Assembly (NCBI GenBank): GCA_958295665.1
Contig: OY282558.1
Coordinates: forward strand, 327,147,106 to 327,211,105
Source of the DNA: Tipula vernalis
Lineage: Eukaryota > Arthropoda > Insecta > Diptera > Tipulidae
Length of the DNA: 64,000 nucleotides
Direction of reading: 5' to 3'
Under the pieces are notes generated by a model, which ran no database searches, had not been told where the DNA came from, and saw only the letters and a program-made list of their open reading frames with translations. Of the stretch, positions 46,741-60,368 are shown in pieces (position 1 is the stretch's first letter; the number at the start of each line of letters is the position of its first letter). Position numbers and translations under genes: made by a program.

Positions 46741-47720
46741 TTGTTTCAGATGCTGTCGCGAAACTTTATAAAACTTTGTTTAATTGCCAAAGGTGGTTCA
46801 AACACCTTATACAAAATTTAGCTAATCATAAATCAAAAGCTGTCAAGCTCTATAAACATTCTGCAGGCGTAAATGCTAAATCTAAATACTGTGAATTATG
46901 CAGAGAGTTTATGTTCCTGAATAAATTGCTGAGTCCTCAGGTGGCTGTTATGATTCAGTTTACCGCCTATGAAGTACTAAAAGGTCAAGTTTTAATACTA
47001 AAACTGGATCAGGCCCTGATTGTGTTTCACCATTGATTTTGTGTAAATGCGCAGTTTCTCTGATGAACCATTACTTCATTTGTTTAATTTCAGCCTGTCG
47101 AGTGGTTTATTCACTGAGATTTGGAATCGAATTTGCGAATTGGATTATTTTCAAAAAGACTTAAACGCCTTTTGTGACTGGTCTACTTCTAGCCACATGA
47201 GCCTTAATGTGGAGAAATGTCAAGTAGTCATATACTCCAAATATAAGCATCCGTTAATTTTTAGTTATTTCCTTAATCATCAGATATTAGATCGAATCAA
47301 CTTGGGGGTGATTTTCAGCTCAGATCTAACGTTCAACTATCTTATTGATGTTGCTATTAGCAAGGCTTACGCAATGCTAGGGTTTATCAAAGTTAACTCG
47401 AAAGACTTTCATGATAAGCCTATCTTCAAACCGTTTTGTGCAGTCACAAATCGAATATGCTAGTATTATGTAGTCTACTTACTATGACTCTAACTAAAAC
47501 GGAATTGAAAGCATACAAAAGCAATTTTTTATTATTTGTACTTAGAATACTGTATCAACTGAGCCCAATATTGATGGTTCTTGCCTTTTAGGCAACGAGA
47601 GCCGCTTTTGCAAGGGACATTCTTTGTGGAAAAGTCGATTGTGCAGACTTGCTTTCACTTTTTAACATTTACGCTCCAATTACTAAGTAATGTTATTACA
47701 GTGCAGTAATTCGTAGTAAC
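46741..47720 (+). pseudogene. LINE reverse transcriptase with internal deletion
   Basis: Begins with a decayed N-terminal region (SKYCELCREFM), then in another frame KTGSGPDCVSPLILCKCAVS (46999-47058), and EPLLHLFNFSLSSGLFTEIW (47065-47124), the usual start of the RT fingers. This jumps directly to DYFQKDLNAFCDWS, MSLNVEKCQVV (47140-47230), NLGVIFSSDLTFNYLIDVAI (47300-47358) and AMLGFIKVNS, which lie after the catalytic YXDD in intact elements. The palm with the catalytic aspartates is therefore deleted, while the joined frame 47047-47463 stays open for 138 codons. The tail continues frameshifted to about 47700. Confidence 0.8.
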
Positions 47721-48662
47721 GTGATCTCAATGGTGTATGGAAATATTTTGATTTTAATATTCCACCTCCATGTGTTGTTTTCAAACATTCCATATCAAAT
47801 TTAACATTATAACTGGATGTTCATGATAAATTAATTTTGATGTAAATTGATGGTTCGGTTTTAATGCCATTTCTGTTTTTTGTTTTCATTTTGTTGGACT
47901 TCCAATTTTTTTCTTTTTTTAGATTAATTCTTGTTATTGTAATTAAAAATTTTAACCACAAAACCTACAGAATTTCAACAAAAATATTTAAATTTAATTT
48001 TAACAATATCAAAATCTGTTTGCTGTCTTGGCACAACACTCTAGTCTAGTGACTAATTTACATTCAAGGCTTTTTGTCCTTTTCTAGAAAGAATAGATTT
48101 GCGAGAAAAGTTCAAATCTACAAATTTTAATTTTTTCCTTACAAAATGTTACTATTTTGACAAATTTGAGTGCAACCTGGTGCAAGGTTTACGAAGAAAG
48201 ATGAAATAGCGTATATCCACTTTTTCTCGTTCATCTTTTGAAATAGACGAAAAGACTAAATGTATGTATATTAGCCATAAAGGTGACAATTTCGTTCATT
48301 AAATGTTAAAAATGGCTGCAATTGTTTAATTTCCGAGAATCGCTTAATGCGTTGATTTTCAAACATTAGTGATATGACCATTAGTGATGTGACCATTGAG
48401 GCGTCACAATTCACAACTAATTGTAGCCATTGCAATGTTGGATAGTAAAACGTCAACTAAAGCAATCATGGCAAATATCGCATTCACTTCCTGCAGAAAA
48501 CGAGAGATTTAAAGAAATGCTAGGTATGGAAAAGGTACAAACTTTACAAATATTATGAAGTAAGTGTCATGTGTTATAGTTCAATCAACTACTGATAATC
48601 ATATAAAAAGAGCGACGAAACAGAATTTTTTATTTATCTGGGCCCTGTTCCACAAAAAAATT
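47721..48662. other. AT-rich stretch without recognised gene
   Basis: No gene or element recognised. Confidence 0.4.
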
Positions 48663-51600
48663 GGGAGTGAAGACCGAAATATTTATTTTATTATTTTCCT
48701 TCAATATAATGTCCATAGGGTGCACCTGCATCGTACTTCACGCTTTCCATTTCAACACTCCGCCTCGATCCTTTGAATTCAAATACAATTAATCAAATGA
48801 TGATTAAAAAAATTAATTTAGTTTTAAGCGCAGGTCACATCAATCCCAATTTCGTTCGTAATGCGTTTTGTGTAGCAGTTGGTAAACCCTTCGTCATGAT
48901 ATTCGCAAGCTGCTCTTTATTGTTGATGTACTTCACTTCGATATCTTCCCGAGCGATTATATTGCGCAGAAAATGATATTGAATATCAACGTGCTTGAGT
49001 CTGTGAGATTCCTTACCAATCAATGCGATGACGATGCAACCTTGGTTGTCCTCGTGTATGACCGTTGGTTTACCGACGAATTCATCCATCTCCCACAACA
49101 ATCCTCGAAGCCAAATCGCTTCACATACTGCAGAACTCAACGAAACGTATTCTGCCTCAGTCGCCGATAATGTTATGGTCGTTTGCTTCTTTGTAGACCA
49201 GGAAATAGTATTGCCAAATGCCAGAAATACATAACCAGATATGGATATACGATCAATGACATCACTACCGCATCCACATATCCGGTCAACAGAGTACTAC
49301 TCGAACCCTGCACAAATGTCAATTTAAGCTCCAAAGTCGCCTTGATGTATCGCAACATTCGCCTCAAATGCGTCCAATGTTCATCAGTTGCATATGCCTG
49401 GAATTGTCTAAAATATCCAATCGCTGCACAGAGATCTGGTCGCGATATTGTCGCTGCGTACATTAAACAGCCAATCAAGTCACGATATGGTTGTTTCGTT
49501 GTTCAGACAACAGTAGTCGCACGGTCACCATTCTTGCCACAGGGGAATAAGTTTCAAAGAAGTCAAGCCCCGGCTTTTGAGTAAAACCTCGTGCCACCAA
49601 TCTAGCCTTATAGCTGTTCGGCCGTTCAAACTCATCCCGTTTTCTTGAAAAAAAAAACATTTAGAACTGATAATCGAACATCCAGGTGGTGGTTCAACCA
49701 GTTTCCACGTTTGGTTTGTCTTGAGCGAGTTCATTTCTGCATTCACTGCCTTCATCTATTCATCAACATCATTTCGCCCTCGAATGCCCTCAAACGAACG
49801 AGCAAAAACGTCAACAACTGTCAAGGCATCGTCATCTGTTGCACCACTATATCCGAACCGCGTTTCTCCGCCTCGTCGTCGCCGGCCAGTTCCTTCGCGT
49901 CAAGTTTATCTTCATTGTTAACAGGTGCCTCCGCCTGGTTCTGATGATCCTTAAATCGTTCTACCTCAATGACCTTGCTAATGTCTTTGGTCTTGATATC
50001 CGCCAAACGGAACTTATCAAACAGCATCCCACAATCGAAAGCCGTTTCTTGCATATCCGACCATGGTTATCCGCTTTGACTTATCATCCATTTTCTTGCG
50101 TAATGCATCCGGAACATGCGCATATGCTGTTGATCCAAACATACGAAGATTCGACAAATTTGGCCGTTTACCGTACCAAAGTTCCGCTGGCGTTTTGTTT
50201 ATTTTTAACGCCCGTGTTGGACTGCAATTTGTGATATATGCCGCACTACAAATCGCTTCACCCAACTTCATTGCTTGTCCATTTTTGAGTCAGTAATCAT
50301 GGATCTTGCTTTTTCCTACAGAGTTCGGTTCAATCTCTCTGCTACGGATTTTATGGTGCCGGGTATTCAACCCGAATACCTTTATCACAACACAATTTCT
50401 TGAACTGATGCGATGAGTATTCACCACCATTGTCGCATCGCAATATAGAAATTTTCAGCTCGAACTGCGCAGAAATCATATTGGAAAAATCAATAAAACA
50501 TTCCATTACCTGCGATTTGGTTTCCAATAGGTAAACAGCCACAAAATGTGTGTAATCATCAAGAAACGTTACAATGTAAGATTTGCCATCTAGCGTGGGT
50601 GGTGTGATAGGTCCACATACATCACTGTGGATCAACTCGAGAATTCTTGATGATCGTGCTCCGCCTTGACTCTAAAATAGTTTTCGCGCCTGCTTGCCGA
50701 GTGCGCAGGGCTCACACACTCCAGTCAAATTACCATTCAATTTTCCAATGCCGTCCACCATCGATGCCAATCGTCGAATATCATTGGTGTTCAAATGACC
50801 CAAACGCTTGTGCCATAATTTGATGTTTTGGATTTATTTATTTTGTGTCTCATGCAATTCACCGACTAATGCTTCATCGCTGGATTTGGTAGTTGTTACA
50901 CTACGCCTAACAGCCAATTTTTCACCTTGCCGGTTTTTTTGATTCTTGGTTTCACATACTTCATTTGATGATTTTAAACTCGTATAAGCTGCCTTGTCGC
51001 TTTCCAACAATCAATTCGATATGTCCTTGACAAACGTACGGCCATCCATAAACATAACGTAAAAACCAGCATTCTCAAGTCGGCTCATGGAAAATAAACA
51101 TCGTTGATTCTACATGGCCTCTCTTTCCCATTAACGACCGTCTTAACCCGAACAACACCAATTTTTGTTGAAAATATCAAAATTCTTTTTTTTTGCAACA
51201 CCAATCGAAATTGGTTTCTTTAAATTTTTCCATTCACTGAAAAAGGAATCATCATTCAGCATATGCTCACTAGCACCCGAATCAATGTACCAACGCATAC
51301 ACGTATTGCGTTTACACTCCAATGCAGAGCTAACAACATCAGCCAAAAATATGATTTCATCACTCGCAACATTCGCTTACACTTTTTTTTGCTGATATTG
51401 CTGTTTCGGTTGGTACTGCTGCTGTTGTTGTCCTTGTCGTTGTGTGCTGTTCATATGTCAATCAGTTTTCCGATGAACAAAACGTTTGCAATAATAACAC
51501 TGAATTTTTAATCGATCTCCATACATCGCTATACCATCGGTGCTTTGTGTGACATTATTGCCCTTGATGCCTTTATATTTACTATCCGTATCCAGCAATC

Positions 51601-52385
51601 GACTGCGAACCAGTTCCATTGTTAAATCCTTTGGATCAATTATCTCAAGTGCCGTGACAACCATGTTTATTCACTCGGCAAAGTAACTAATAACGAGACG
51701 TCGTCTCGGAGACGACGGCCATGCGGTCATTCATTTATCAAACCGAAGAAAATATTCTTGCAAACTTTCATTCGATGCGCATTTCATCAATAATATGCGT
51801 TTTCGTACTCCAATTTCACTCGCAATAATGGCAAGAAAATGTTTTGTCTTTCACCTACTCCAAATGGCTATCAACAATTCGACGAATGATCATAGACTTG
51901 ACCTTTTTATCATGATACTTATTTTTGTCTCTGCATGCCCACTTTTTCATCGCATTTAGTTTCAGCGTCTGTTTCGATCCATCCAATTAAATCCTTTTCA
52001 TCAAGAACAATGCGCAATCTGAATAACCAGTTGTCAAAATCTTTTCCATCGAACAAATTTGTGTGAAAACGTTCTTCATCCGCCATGTTATTTTTTCTAT
52101 TTTTAATATTTATTTTTTTTTTTTTCGCAAAACAGCAAATTCCGCTGTTCAAACGACCAAACTCCTGTTCAAAAAAATAAATTATTTTGAAACTAGCCCA
52201 TAACATGTAGTTAAAGCCACTACTGTAAGGTCAAAATGCAATCTATCGGGCAAAAAAACAGAAGACATTAGTTTACTGTACAGCGGTCATAACGGGAGTG
52301 AAGACCGAAACATTTATTTTATTATTTTACATCAATATAATGTCCATAGGGTGCACCTTCATCGTACTTCACGCTTTATATTTCA
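48663..52385 (-). mobile_element. Copia-type LTR retrotransposon, defective
   Basis: Minus-strand element with direct repeats of about 93 bp at both ends (48663-48755 and 52294-52385) that both contain GGGAGTGAAGACCGAAA and TATAATGTCCATAGGGTGCA. A purine-rich tract GATCGAGGCGGAGTG just inside the 48755 edge resembles a polypurine tract. The repeats are very short for LTRs, so they may be truncated. No target duplication was identified. Confidence 0.8.
48835..52086 (-). pseudogene. Copia-type gag-pol, RT core deleted
   Basis: Order on the minus strand is gag, protease, integrase, RT, RNase H, as in copia elements. Gag starts at ATG 52086 (MADEERFHTNLFDG) and has a zinc-knuckle trace CYYCKRFVH (about 51500). 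Protease has WYIDSGASEHM (about 51290). Integrase core at 50635-50351 has DYTHFVAVYLL and the motif CDNGGEY, followed by the C-terminal part 50271-50017 (TPAELWYGKRP). RT begins with [12 protein letters not shown] and [11 protein letters not shown] (about 49610-49540), but then joins to IGCLMYAATISRPDL (49475), so the segment with the catalytic YVDD is missing. RNase H has the HEDNQG, KHVDIQYHF and IMTKGL motifs (49140-48835). Several frameshifts. It cannot retrotranspose on its own. Confidence 0.85.
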
Positions 52386-55300
52386 AAAATATTCAACTAA
52401 TTGCTACATCATAAGTTCATACACATAATTTCACCAAAACAAATTTTTCGTCTAAACATTTCGAACCCTAAAAAAAAATATCGAATATAATTCGAAAAAT
52501 ATCTGTTTGCAGAGTTAATTTTTTCTATGCGAAAATCACTCACACTGCATATAATTATCTTAGCAATTACATAATTGAACGATTTTGTGGAACCAAACAA
52601 GCCATTTATTTCAAAATTCTTAGCATCTAATTACACTTTTCATTTTGCAATTTGCATTTCGATAAAAAAAAATCGAAGAATAGAACTTGCAAAGTAAATT
52701 TAAAATTTACAAAATATTTACACTTTTCACTTACCACTTTGCATTTATCACTTGACAAATATTTTACTTCTGTGAAACAGAATGAAATGATGACATAAAA
52801 ATTTACAATAAAATTCGATATTAGTACTAAATTGCTTTTTTGTATGTCTAAATCCTATTTTAAAAGGGCTTAGAACAATGATGTAGTAGGTTATCAGGAT
52901 GTAACCTTTCTATGTTTAAATTGGTTGCAAGGCCGAGCAAACTATTTGTTTTTACAGAACCATAGTGTTCATTGAAATTGATTCTGGTCACAGCTCACTT
53001 TTCAAATCGTTCGTATTAATTGATGGGTTAGATAAGATCTTATGACCAACTAGCCTAGTAGGTTTTGTTCATTTTTTTTGCTTGAAATAATGGAATTCGG
53101 TGTTTCGCTCCGCCAAACCTTTAACAATATTTTTTAATGAACAATTTTTACTCGAATTGTTAATGATATTCTTTAACAGCTTTGCGCCTAGGCATTTTTT
53201 AACTGGATTTTAATTTGACTTGTTGCAATAATTTTTAAATCATAGTTGTTTTGCCCAATACAAATATTGGAGACGCCATTATTTTTGTTGCCGTATTACT
53301 TGCTTGGAACGGTTCTTCGGGTTCTGTTGGAATACTAACAAAATGTGTAAATAAAGAGACTGGTTAAGTACTAATTATTTATCTTGTCACTTTTGTTGGC
53401 CACGGTCTATCCTTCGTTATCGCCTGATGTAGATGAATGATATTTGGATTAAACAATTTTAGCGTAAATTTATATTTATGTTTGAAGAAACCGTAGTGAA
53501 AAAAGTGGAAGTGAATTATAAAGTTAGATAAGAAAAATCAAAAGCTCAACACAATGTGGAAATTAAAATATTTATTTCAAATAAATTAAGTTTAAATAGA
53601 GAAATAGAACATTTTGAGCTTAAATTAGTTTAATTTTATCTGGATTTACCTTCAAAAACACAATAACTTTCAAAATATCTGGTTTTTAAAAGTGACACTT
53701 GCATAAAGAAGAGAACATTTTAGGAGTTGGAATCGGAAGATTTATTTGACTCCGACTATAACTCCAAAAACAAATCGTCCGACTTCCGATTCCAACTCCA
53801 AATCCAATTGTGGCTACTGTTGTAGCTACGCGACTATACGAGTCAGAAACTGATAATATTATCAGATGAAGAATATAAATTGCTTGAAGTGTCAATCTCT
53901 ACCATTCTTATCCTCTCTCGTATTAAATATGATAGTATGTCAAACCTGTTTATCCTGGTCAACTGGCTAAGCTGACCACCAAAAATATTTTCCAATAATA
54001 TTCAAAATTTATAATATTGCATTTCTATTGATTGTCAATTAACTGGAAGTTCAAAAACAAGTTCTTATGAAACCTTTTGAATTTAGCCACTTCTATAAGT
54101 CGGACAATTTTTACAAAACCGTCAGTGTCCAACTTGAATAGTTGACACATAATATAGATCCATCATTGGATATTTTTTTTTGTTTTTATAATCGAAGTCG
54201 CCATAATTTTGTATAATTACCACAACAAACAGAACCAAATTAGTGTTAGGCAATTTCTATAGAACAATTAGGCACTATTCGCAGCTGGTACTCTAATCAA
54301 TGGTTTTCAAATTTGATGTGCAAGCTTCGTTAAATATGACACATTTGATTGACATTAAAGTTAAGTCGAAATTATTATACGAAATTCGATTTGAGTCAAA
54401 AGTGCAGTTCGTGCTTTAAAGTCGACCTTGAACGATTTTTTTTTGTTTTTAGGTTTATTTTTAATTTTACAAAACCTGACACCAAAATTCCTCGCATAAG
54501 TAAGTTGTTGAAAAATGCTTTAACTGAGAGGTAATTTTGTCACTTAAAAAGTGTCGTTGATATTTTTGACAGATTTAAAACTGGCGTTACCAGTTTTAAA
54601 TCTGTCATTCTTAGATGTAAAACGGTATGAATCTACCCTTTCTTTCTCTGTTTGACTTTACATTTTTTGCAGCACTTTTCGGCATGTGAATAAAGAGTGT
54701 ATCGGATAGCCAAGAATTGATGAGTTGTATCGTGTGCGCCAACGGGGAAATTTTAATTTAGAACCCTAAAAACACACATTCGTGTGTAAGGTATTCGTAC
54801 ACGGAAGTATTGTTTATGTAATTTTATTTCTAATTTATTAAAATTGTAATAGTAACAAAATAAATTAATATTAACATAAGTATGCATAATTTATTTAGTA
54901 TGCTTTTCCTGTATTTGATTGAATTTATTATTTTTTTTAAATGCTCAGAAACTATGCTAAATGTCACAAATCGCTTATTAAGTAAACGCAATTCGTCATA
55001 AATAAATCTTTGGCACATTAAATTTATTAATAACACCATAATTAATTGCAAGATAAAAATAAATCAAACTGCAAAATTTTGATTACATTGTATTCAATGG
55101 CGCGAACTTATATCAAATTTCTAACTATTTTTTAACACAGTTTAATAATAATATTGTAATATACCCAATGAAATATAAGAAAACCACACTTTAAAATATA
55201 ATGTACTGTTTTCAATCAACACATTTTGCAACCATTATGATTTTTATAAATTAAAAATAACTTTTCAAGGGCAATATTTCCATGTAACTTCTTACCGTGC

Positions 55301-55699
55301 GAATATTTATTTTCATCGAAGACAAGCTGTTAAAAATGCTACCCCAAGGCATTTTTAAACTTTCAACTAGTCAATCATAAAATTGTTTTCATAATGATTT
55401 CGGTAAACAAATTTAGTGGCTATAAAATGGCTATAAAAAAATGTATTATTCAAATTTTTGTACATTTTTATAACTTTAAAGGCATTTTGATAAAAGACCA
55501 AGCACTTTATGTTTTATTTTATTTAATTTGTTTATTGTCGAAAAAAATAATTTATAAATGCGTCAGTTGACTACGTACGACCAGTTAAAATAATTACATA
55601 AGAACATGTTATTTTCAGTCAAGAAAACAAAAAAATTTTTGTATTTAACAATTTTACGAGTTCTGTATCCGATAACAGAGGTACAGTTTTCTAAGGGTA
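52386..55699. other. 3.3-kb AT-rich stretch without recognised gene
   Basis: No coding exon or transposon end recognised, apart from the perfect hairpin at 54568. Confidence 0.4.
54568..54606. repeat. Perfect 17-bp-stem hairpin
   Basis: GACAGATTTAAAACTGG, loop CGTTA, then the exact inverse. Stem too short for a typical pre-miRNA; flanks do not extend the pairing. Possibly the core of a tiny MITE. Confidence 0.7.
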
Positions 55700-57740
55700 A
55701 GGTAAATTGTTCTTAATTTTTTCTAAAAACTCGCGAAACTAACAGTCGGAATAGTAAACGTAAACCGTTTCCAAGTATTGGTAAGAGTGCTAGACGGGCA
55801 CATTGAAGGAGGAGACTAAATTAGATGGAGTAAAATCACTGAAACTACGCGCCAAGTGAATTACACAATTAATACTATTACTCGACCAGTTTGAAGAGTA
55901 CGATAAAAGGAATTGAGTCCAATGTTATTTGGACGAAATCAGAGAAGACCTTACTAATCAAGGTTTAAAAATTAGAAGTATAACCTACATTTTTAATCGT
56001 AAACAAAAACCTTACTTATGTTTAAAGTTGAACTGGAGCCTGCGGCAGCAAAAAACAAATAATATTGAATAGTTTGTGTGAAAGAGCCACACAAACGAAA
56101 ATCGGTGTAGACAATATACCATTTGATAAGAATTTGGTCGCTCAACATGAGCAGCTGAGAGTTTGATAAACTAAAACCAGAGTTTAAAAAAATGCAATAA
56201 TTGTTGCGAAAATTACATTGTACTGCCAATTATAGATCGCGGCCTTTAAACTTCATACGTACAATAAATTATTTTCTACGAAAAATGGGTAGTCTATCTT
56301 ACCTTCCACAACCAGTCATTTCACCTGCCATGGTAGGAATAAGGTATAAATGTAGTGTCGCTAAAGGTTTAGTGTTAAGGAAAGTGAATCAATCAAACAC
56401 AAAAAGACGATCAGGGAACTTATTAAATGATAAATACCCTAACGAATTAATTTGATGCTGCAAAAAAAATTTGAAGTATTTCATGTATCTCTTAAAACAA
56501 AACCACAAAAAAAAATAATTAACTGGACTAGCACAACATAAATTTGAAGTAGAAAATTTCCTCTTTGAGCATAACTTTCAGTCTCTTGAAAAATGGACGG
56601 AGGAATGCACCAGATCTGCAGTTTATTGCCCTCCGAAACATTCAATTAAATTTCAACAATTTGCAGATTACTTTAAAAACCTTGGAAGGAAGTTCTTTGC
56701 AGGACTAGAACATCATCATCGAAAAATATGTTGCGGAATGCATGAAAGTCGAGAAACTAGAAAACATTTATCAGCTGGTCTTCCGACCTATTTTTATTGC
56801 ATGTTGGAATAAGCAGCATGCAATACCACACCTGGTAATTTTACTCACCGAAAAATGACCTCAGGTAAATAAAATCGGTCTAAATTGCCTCAGGTGTTAA
56901 TATTTAAACGAAGATTACCTGCACGTTAATTAAAATTAAATTAAGCTAAATTTGAAAAACATGACGAAGGAATCCAAAATCACCTCAGTGGACTCGCAGC
57001 GATAGAAGCAACACAATATTCTCTTACACTTCAAAGCCCTCCTATTCGCCATCTGATGGGAACTGCATAATGAGTGGATACATATAAAGCGAACGTATTT
57101 GTTCGAAATCTTACTAAAGGATTTACATTTACGAACAAATTGTAAGTCCGATTAAATACAAAAAACTGCGATATAAACCAAAAGATTAAGTAACACATAA
57201 TTCTCAAAGCCCCGACTTGGAAAAATATTTAAAGAAGATCCGGCCACAACTCTCAAAGATTTTCAAATGTTCCTTAAAAAACTTAAGACAAATTTGGCTG
57301 AGCAAAACATTAAACCGGATCATCAGTTTCGATTTGGAGAATAACAAGGAACTGTGGAACAATTTTATAGAGTCAGCAGTGATTTCAGATATCGTTGAAG
57401 CTTTCGATGAAGTAAGTATGGCATATAAAATTAAAATTACCGTCGACCTTTAAAACAAACATTATGAATTCCTTGCTTATTCAGAAATGGTCGGTGAAAT
57501 GTAACAACGCATCGACTAATTTATATGAAATAAACGCAGGCGTGTCACAATGCAGTATCCCGAGAAATCATCAAGAGATTTGCCAGTAGAGTGGCTAAAT
57601 AAACAGAGAATTACGGCTAACAAATGTGAATCGTTGCGTAGTACATTCATCCTCCCCAAGCTAATTGGAAAATATTCAAACTTAACCAAGACTAAGAACT
57701 TGTAGGACATATAGCATTCAACTAAGGCGATTCGCCTATT
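55700..57740 (+). pseudogene. Decayed Jockey-clade LINE, ORF1 + EN + RT
   Basis: ORF1 traces: EDLTNQGLKIRSITYIFNRK (55948-56007), VELEPAAAKNK (56024-56056) and VKEPHKRKSV (56078-56107), the pre-knuckle region of Jockey gag. ORF2 endonuclease in one open frame at 56527-56811: HKFEVENFLFEHNFQ, SAVYCPPKHSIKFQQFADYF, LGRKFFAGLEHHHRK (degraded from the GGDYNAKH type) and HLSAGLPTYF. RT traces: IISFDLE and FDEVSMAYKIKI (57217-57453), and NAGVSQCSIPR (57532-57564, from GVPQGS). Catalytic blocks are lost. Stops and indels throughout; inactive. Confidence 0.75.
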
Positions 57741-60283
57741 CCTCCATTATAATAAAAACTGCAACGAATGTAATAAAAAATCTACGAAGAATAGTAACAG
57801 TATTAAGGCCCTTAAATCATTCCCTAAGACAGACACATTTATTTAAGTATTCATAGTAAATTACAAATGATATGGTTAATCGAATAGCGCGCATTTTATT
57901 ATTTCCAGTGCAGAAAAGGTTCAAGTTACCTACAACTAGAAATCCATTCACATGAAACATATCAAAACAATTCTAAGCCAACAAAAATCTTTGCGTAAAG
58001 AAATTCGGATTTTTCAATACAAAACGAAGAAGCAAATTAAATTGCTTTTTTTTATTTATTACCCTATCTATATTCCCTATTTAATCAGCCTTTCATCTCT
58101 TTATCTATCTTTCAATTAGAAGAAACCTCAACAATTTTTAGGCAACATACATTTTTCGTTCGCATTTCCTTATGGAGAAAAAAGTAATTTGAATTGTGCA
58201 TGCAAACAAGAATCAATATTTAAACTAATCACTGAAGTTTGAAATGATCAAGTGATCTAAAACTAAATTTTTTTAAATTTGTTTAAAGTTGTGTTTCAAC
58301 AAAAACTTTACTTTTTTGGTCGAGTGCTTTTTTTGGGGAATCTAGGGTCGATGAATAAACCAACAAGGATGTAAATAAAATGGAATGGCTTTTCAAATGG
58401 GGCCTAAACAAAATATCTAAATGGCCTTACCGTTTATAGTTAACCCTTTGCAAATTTCGCGTAAAATATTCATAACAAATACCGACTACGTATACCAAAA
58501 AAACTTAGAATTCTACAATAACCTTAAAAAATTAAGAAATTACTAAGAATCTCGAATTAGTTCATACTAGAATTCTGATGAATTTGGAATTTCGAGAATC
58601 TCATGACTGAAGATCATGTAAGGTACTATGCTTAATTCAACTCCATGCCAAACTCCAATAATCTCAAAAAATAATAAAAACTCAGAATATTTCTATTAGA
58701 TAATACTCAGCACTAAGGAAATGTGAAATAAGCTTAAAATTTTAAAAATCTTAAATTTTAGAATAATATTGAGAAATTTGAAGAGACTAGAGTGAATTCG
58801 AACCATGTCAAAATTCTAGAATAATCTCGATATTCCCAAGAATAAACTTGGTATTGCATAAAAATCTCAATGTTAAACGATTCAAAAGCAAGGAAACGTG
58901 TTTCTCCTAAAAATGACTGAAAGTTGATAATTTTGAATAAAATAGACATTAATACAAAAATATCATAATTTAATTTAATTTATATTTTTTTTTTATATTT
59001 AATAATAATTCCAATTGCATTATTATTTATGTTTTTTACTGTTTCAAGTTCATGAATTATCTTTCTGGATTTAATAACTTTATGCTTGTTTATAATCAAC
59101 AACAAACCTCGAGTACGCTTAAAATCATATAAAATAACGAAAATTCCAATCAATGTACCTGCAATTCGGTAACATTTCGTGCAACACAGTATCAAAATTC
59201 GAGAAATTAGAATAATTTGATTAGGTACTCCTAATTAAAACATTTCCAATGTACAAATTTAAACTTTATTTTTTTAAAAATATGTGAAACCGCTAAATCC
59301 TAAAATCGGAAAAGGACGTCTGTTGGCCGATTTTGTAAGCTTTAATTTAAGATAAAAATTTAAGCTTAAATGTGGGCGTTCAGCCACCTCGCACTGCGAC
59401 CTAAAAAATTTTTCCTGCTTGGACCCTGCTTAATTATCCGTCTAGTAAATATTCAGGCTCTTAATGAACCTGATAATACTGCCGCCTGGTATGCTATACA
59501 TACTATCTGCGCTCATTGGTCTCCTGATGTTTACTATAATAAGTATTTCTGCTAGAAAAACGGTAGCATTGGAAGCCAAGGATTTATATTTATTATATTT
59601 CTACCTGTCCGTCTTCCTGTTTGCTTTACTCTCACGAGTTAGAATAGGGAGTTAGATTGGGGTTATTGTAAAGGATTTCTCCTTTAGCGCATAACTTTAG
59701 CCTGTGCCAAATGGTCTCAGTTACCAGTGGTTGCCACGAGGAGGCAGCACGTACACTAGCGAATTATGAGCAGGTTACCCCTTACACAATTGTACCCATC
59801 ACGCAGCTGCCTAATACATGACCAGAATAGCTCACGTGATTCGTCCCTACCGGAAGGGGACGGAGTTCGTAGACTAATCTACTCAACCTTTGTCACCCCC
59901 CCTCCCCCCCCCCTCCCCCTGTCTCCAATAGACGCCAAACCACCAAGCTTAAATTATTTTATGCTAAATTTTTATGTTATGCAAAACATTTTGATTTCCC
60001 CTAATGCTTACGTTTTCTCGCAATTTGCGACTTTGTTAATTACGAGTTGTCGACACTCATAGAGGTAAAAGGGTAACCCCAGCAGGTAAAATTGAAATGG
60101 TGGATGGTTTACGAAGAATGTATGTAAAGGGAATTTGCTGAGAATTTGCTTCAAGAATTGATTTTTCCCAAACCGAAAGCAGTTGAGTATAAAATTGTTA
60201 AACAATTATTAAGCGTTTAAAAGGAAAACCGAAATTTGAACTTCTTCTAGTTTTTCTATATAAAACATAAATACTGTTTAGTT
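57741..60283. other. AT-rich stretch with a GC-richer island at 59660-59930
   Basis: Mostly A/T-rich without genes. 59490-59660 has a short hydrophobic ORF (MNLIILPPGMLYILSALIG...) of uncertain meaning. 59660-59930 is much richer in G/C, has no long ORF, and ends in a C-rich polypyrimidine tract (59894-59921). Confidence 0.4.
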
Positions 60284-60368
60284 TTAACCCTCAAACGACC
60301 CTTAGAAGAAGTTACACATGTGACCCTTGGGTGAAATTTCACCCACATAATTTTATTTATTTTTCAAG

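Noticed and set aside
48973..50296. Several plus-strand ORFs of 65-133 codons
   Set aside because: Antisense shadows of the copia-type pol gene.
57217..57453. Stand-alone 78-codon gene
   Set aside because: Part of the decayed Jockey RT; conserved only in pieces with the neighbouring frames.
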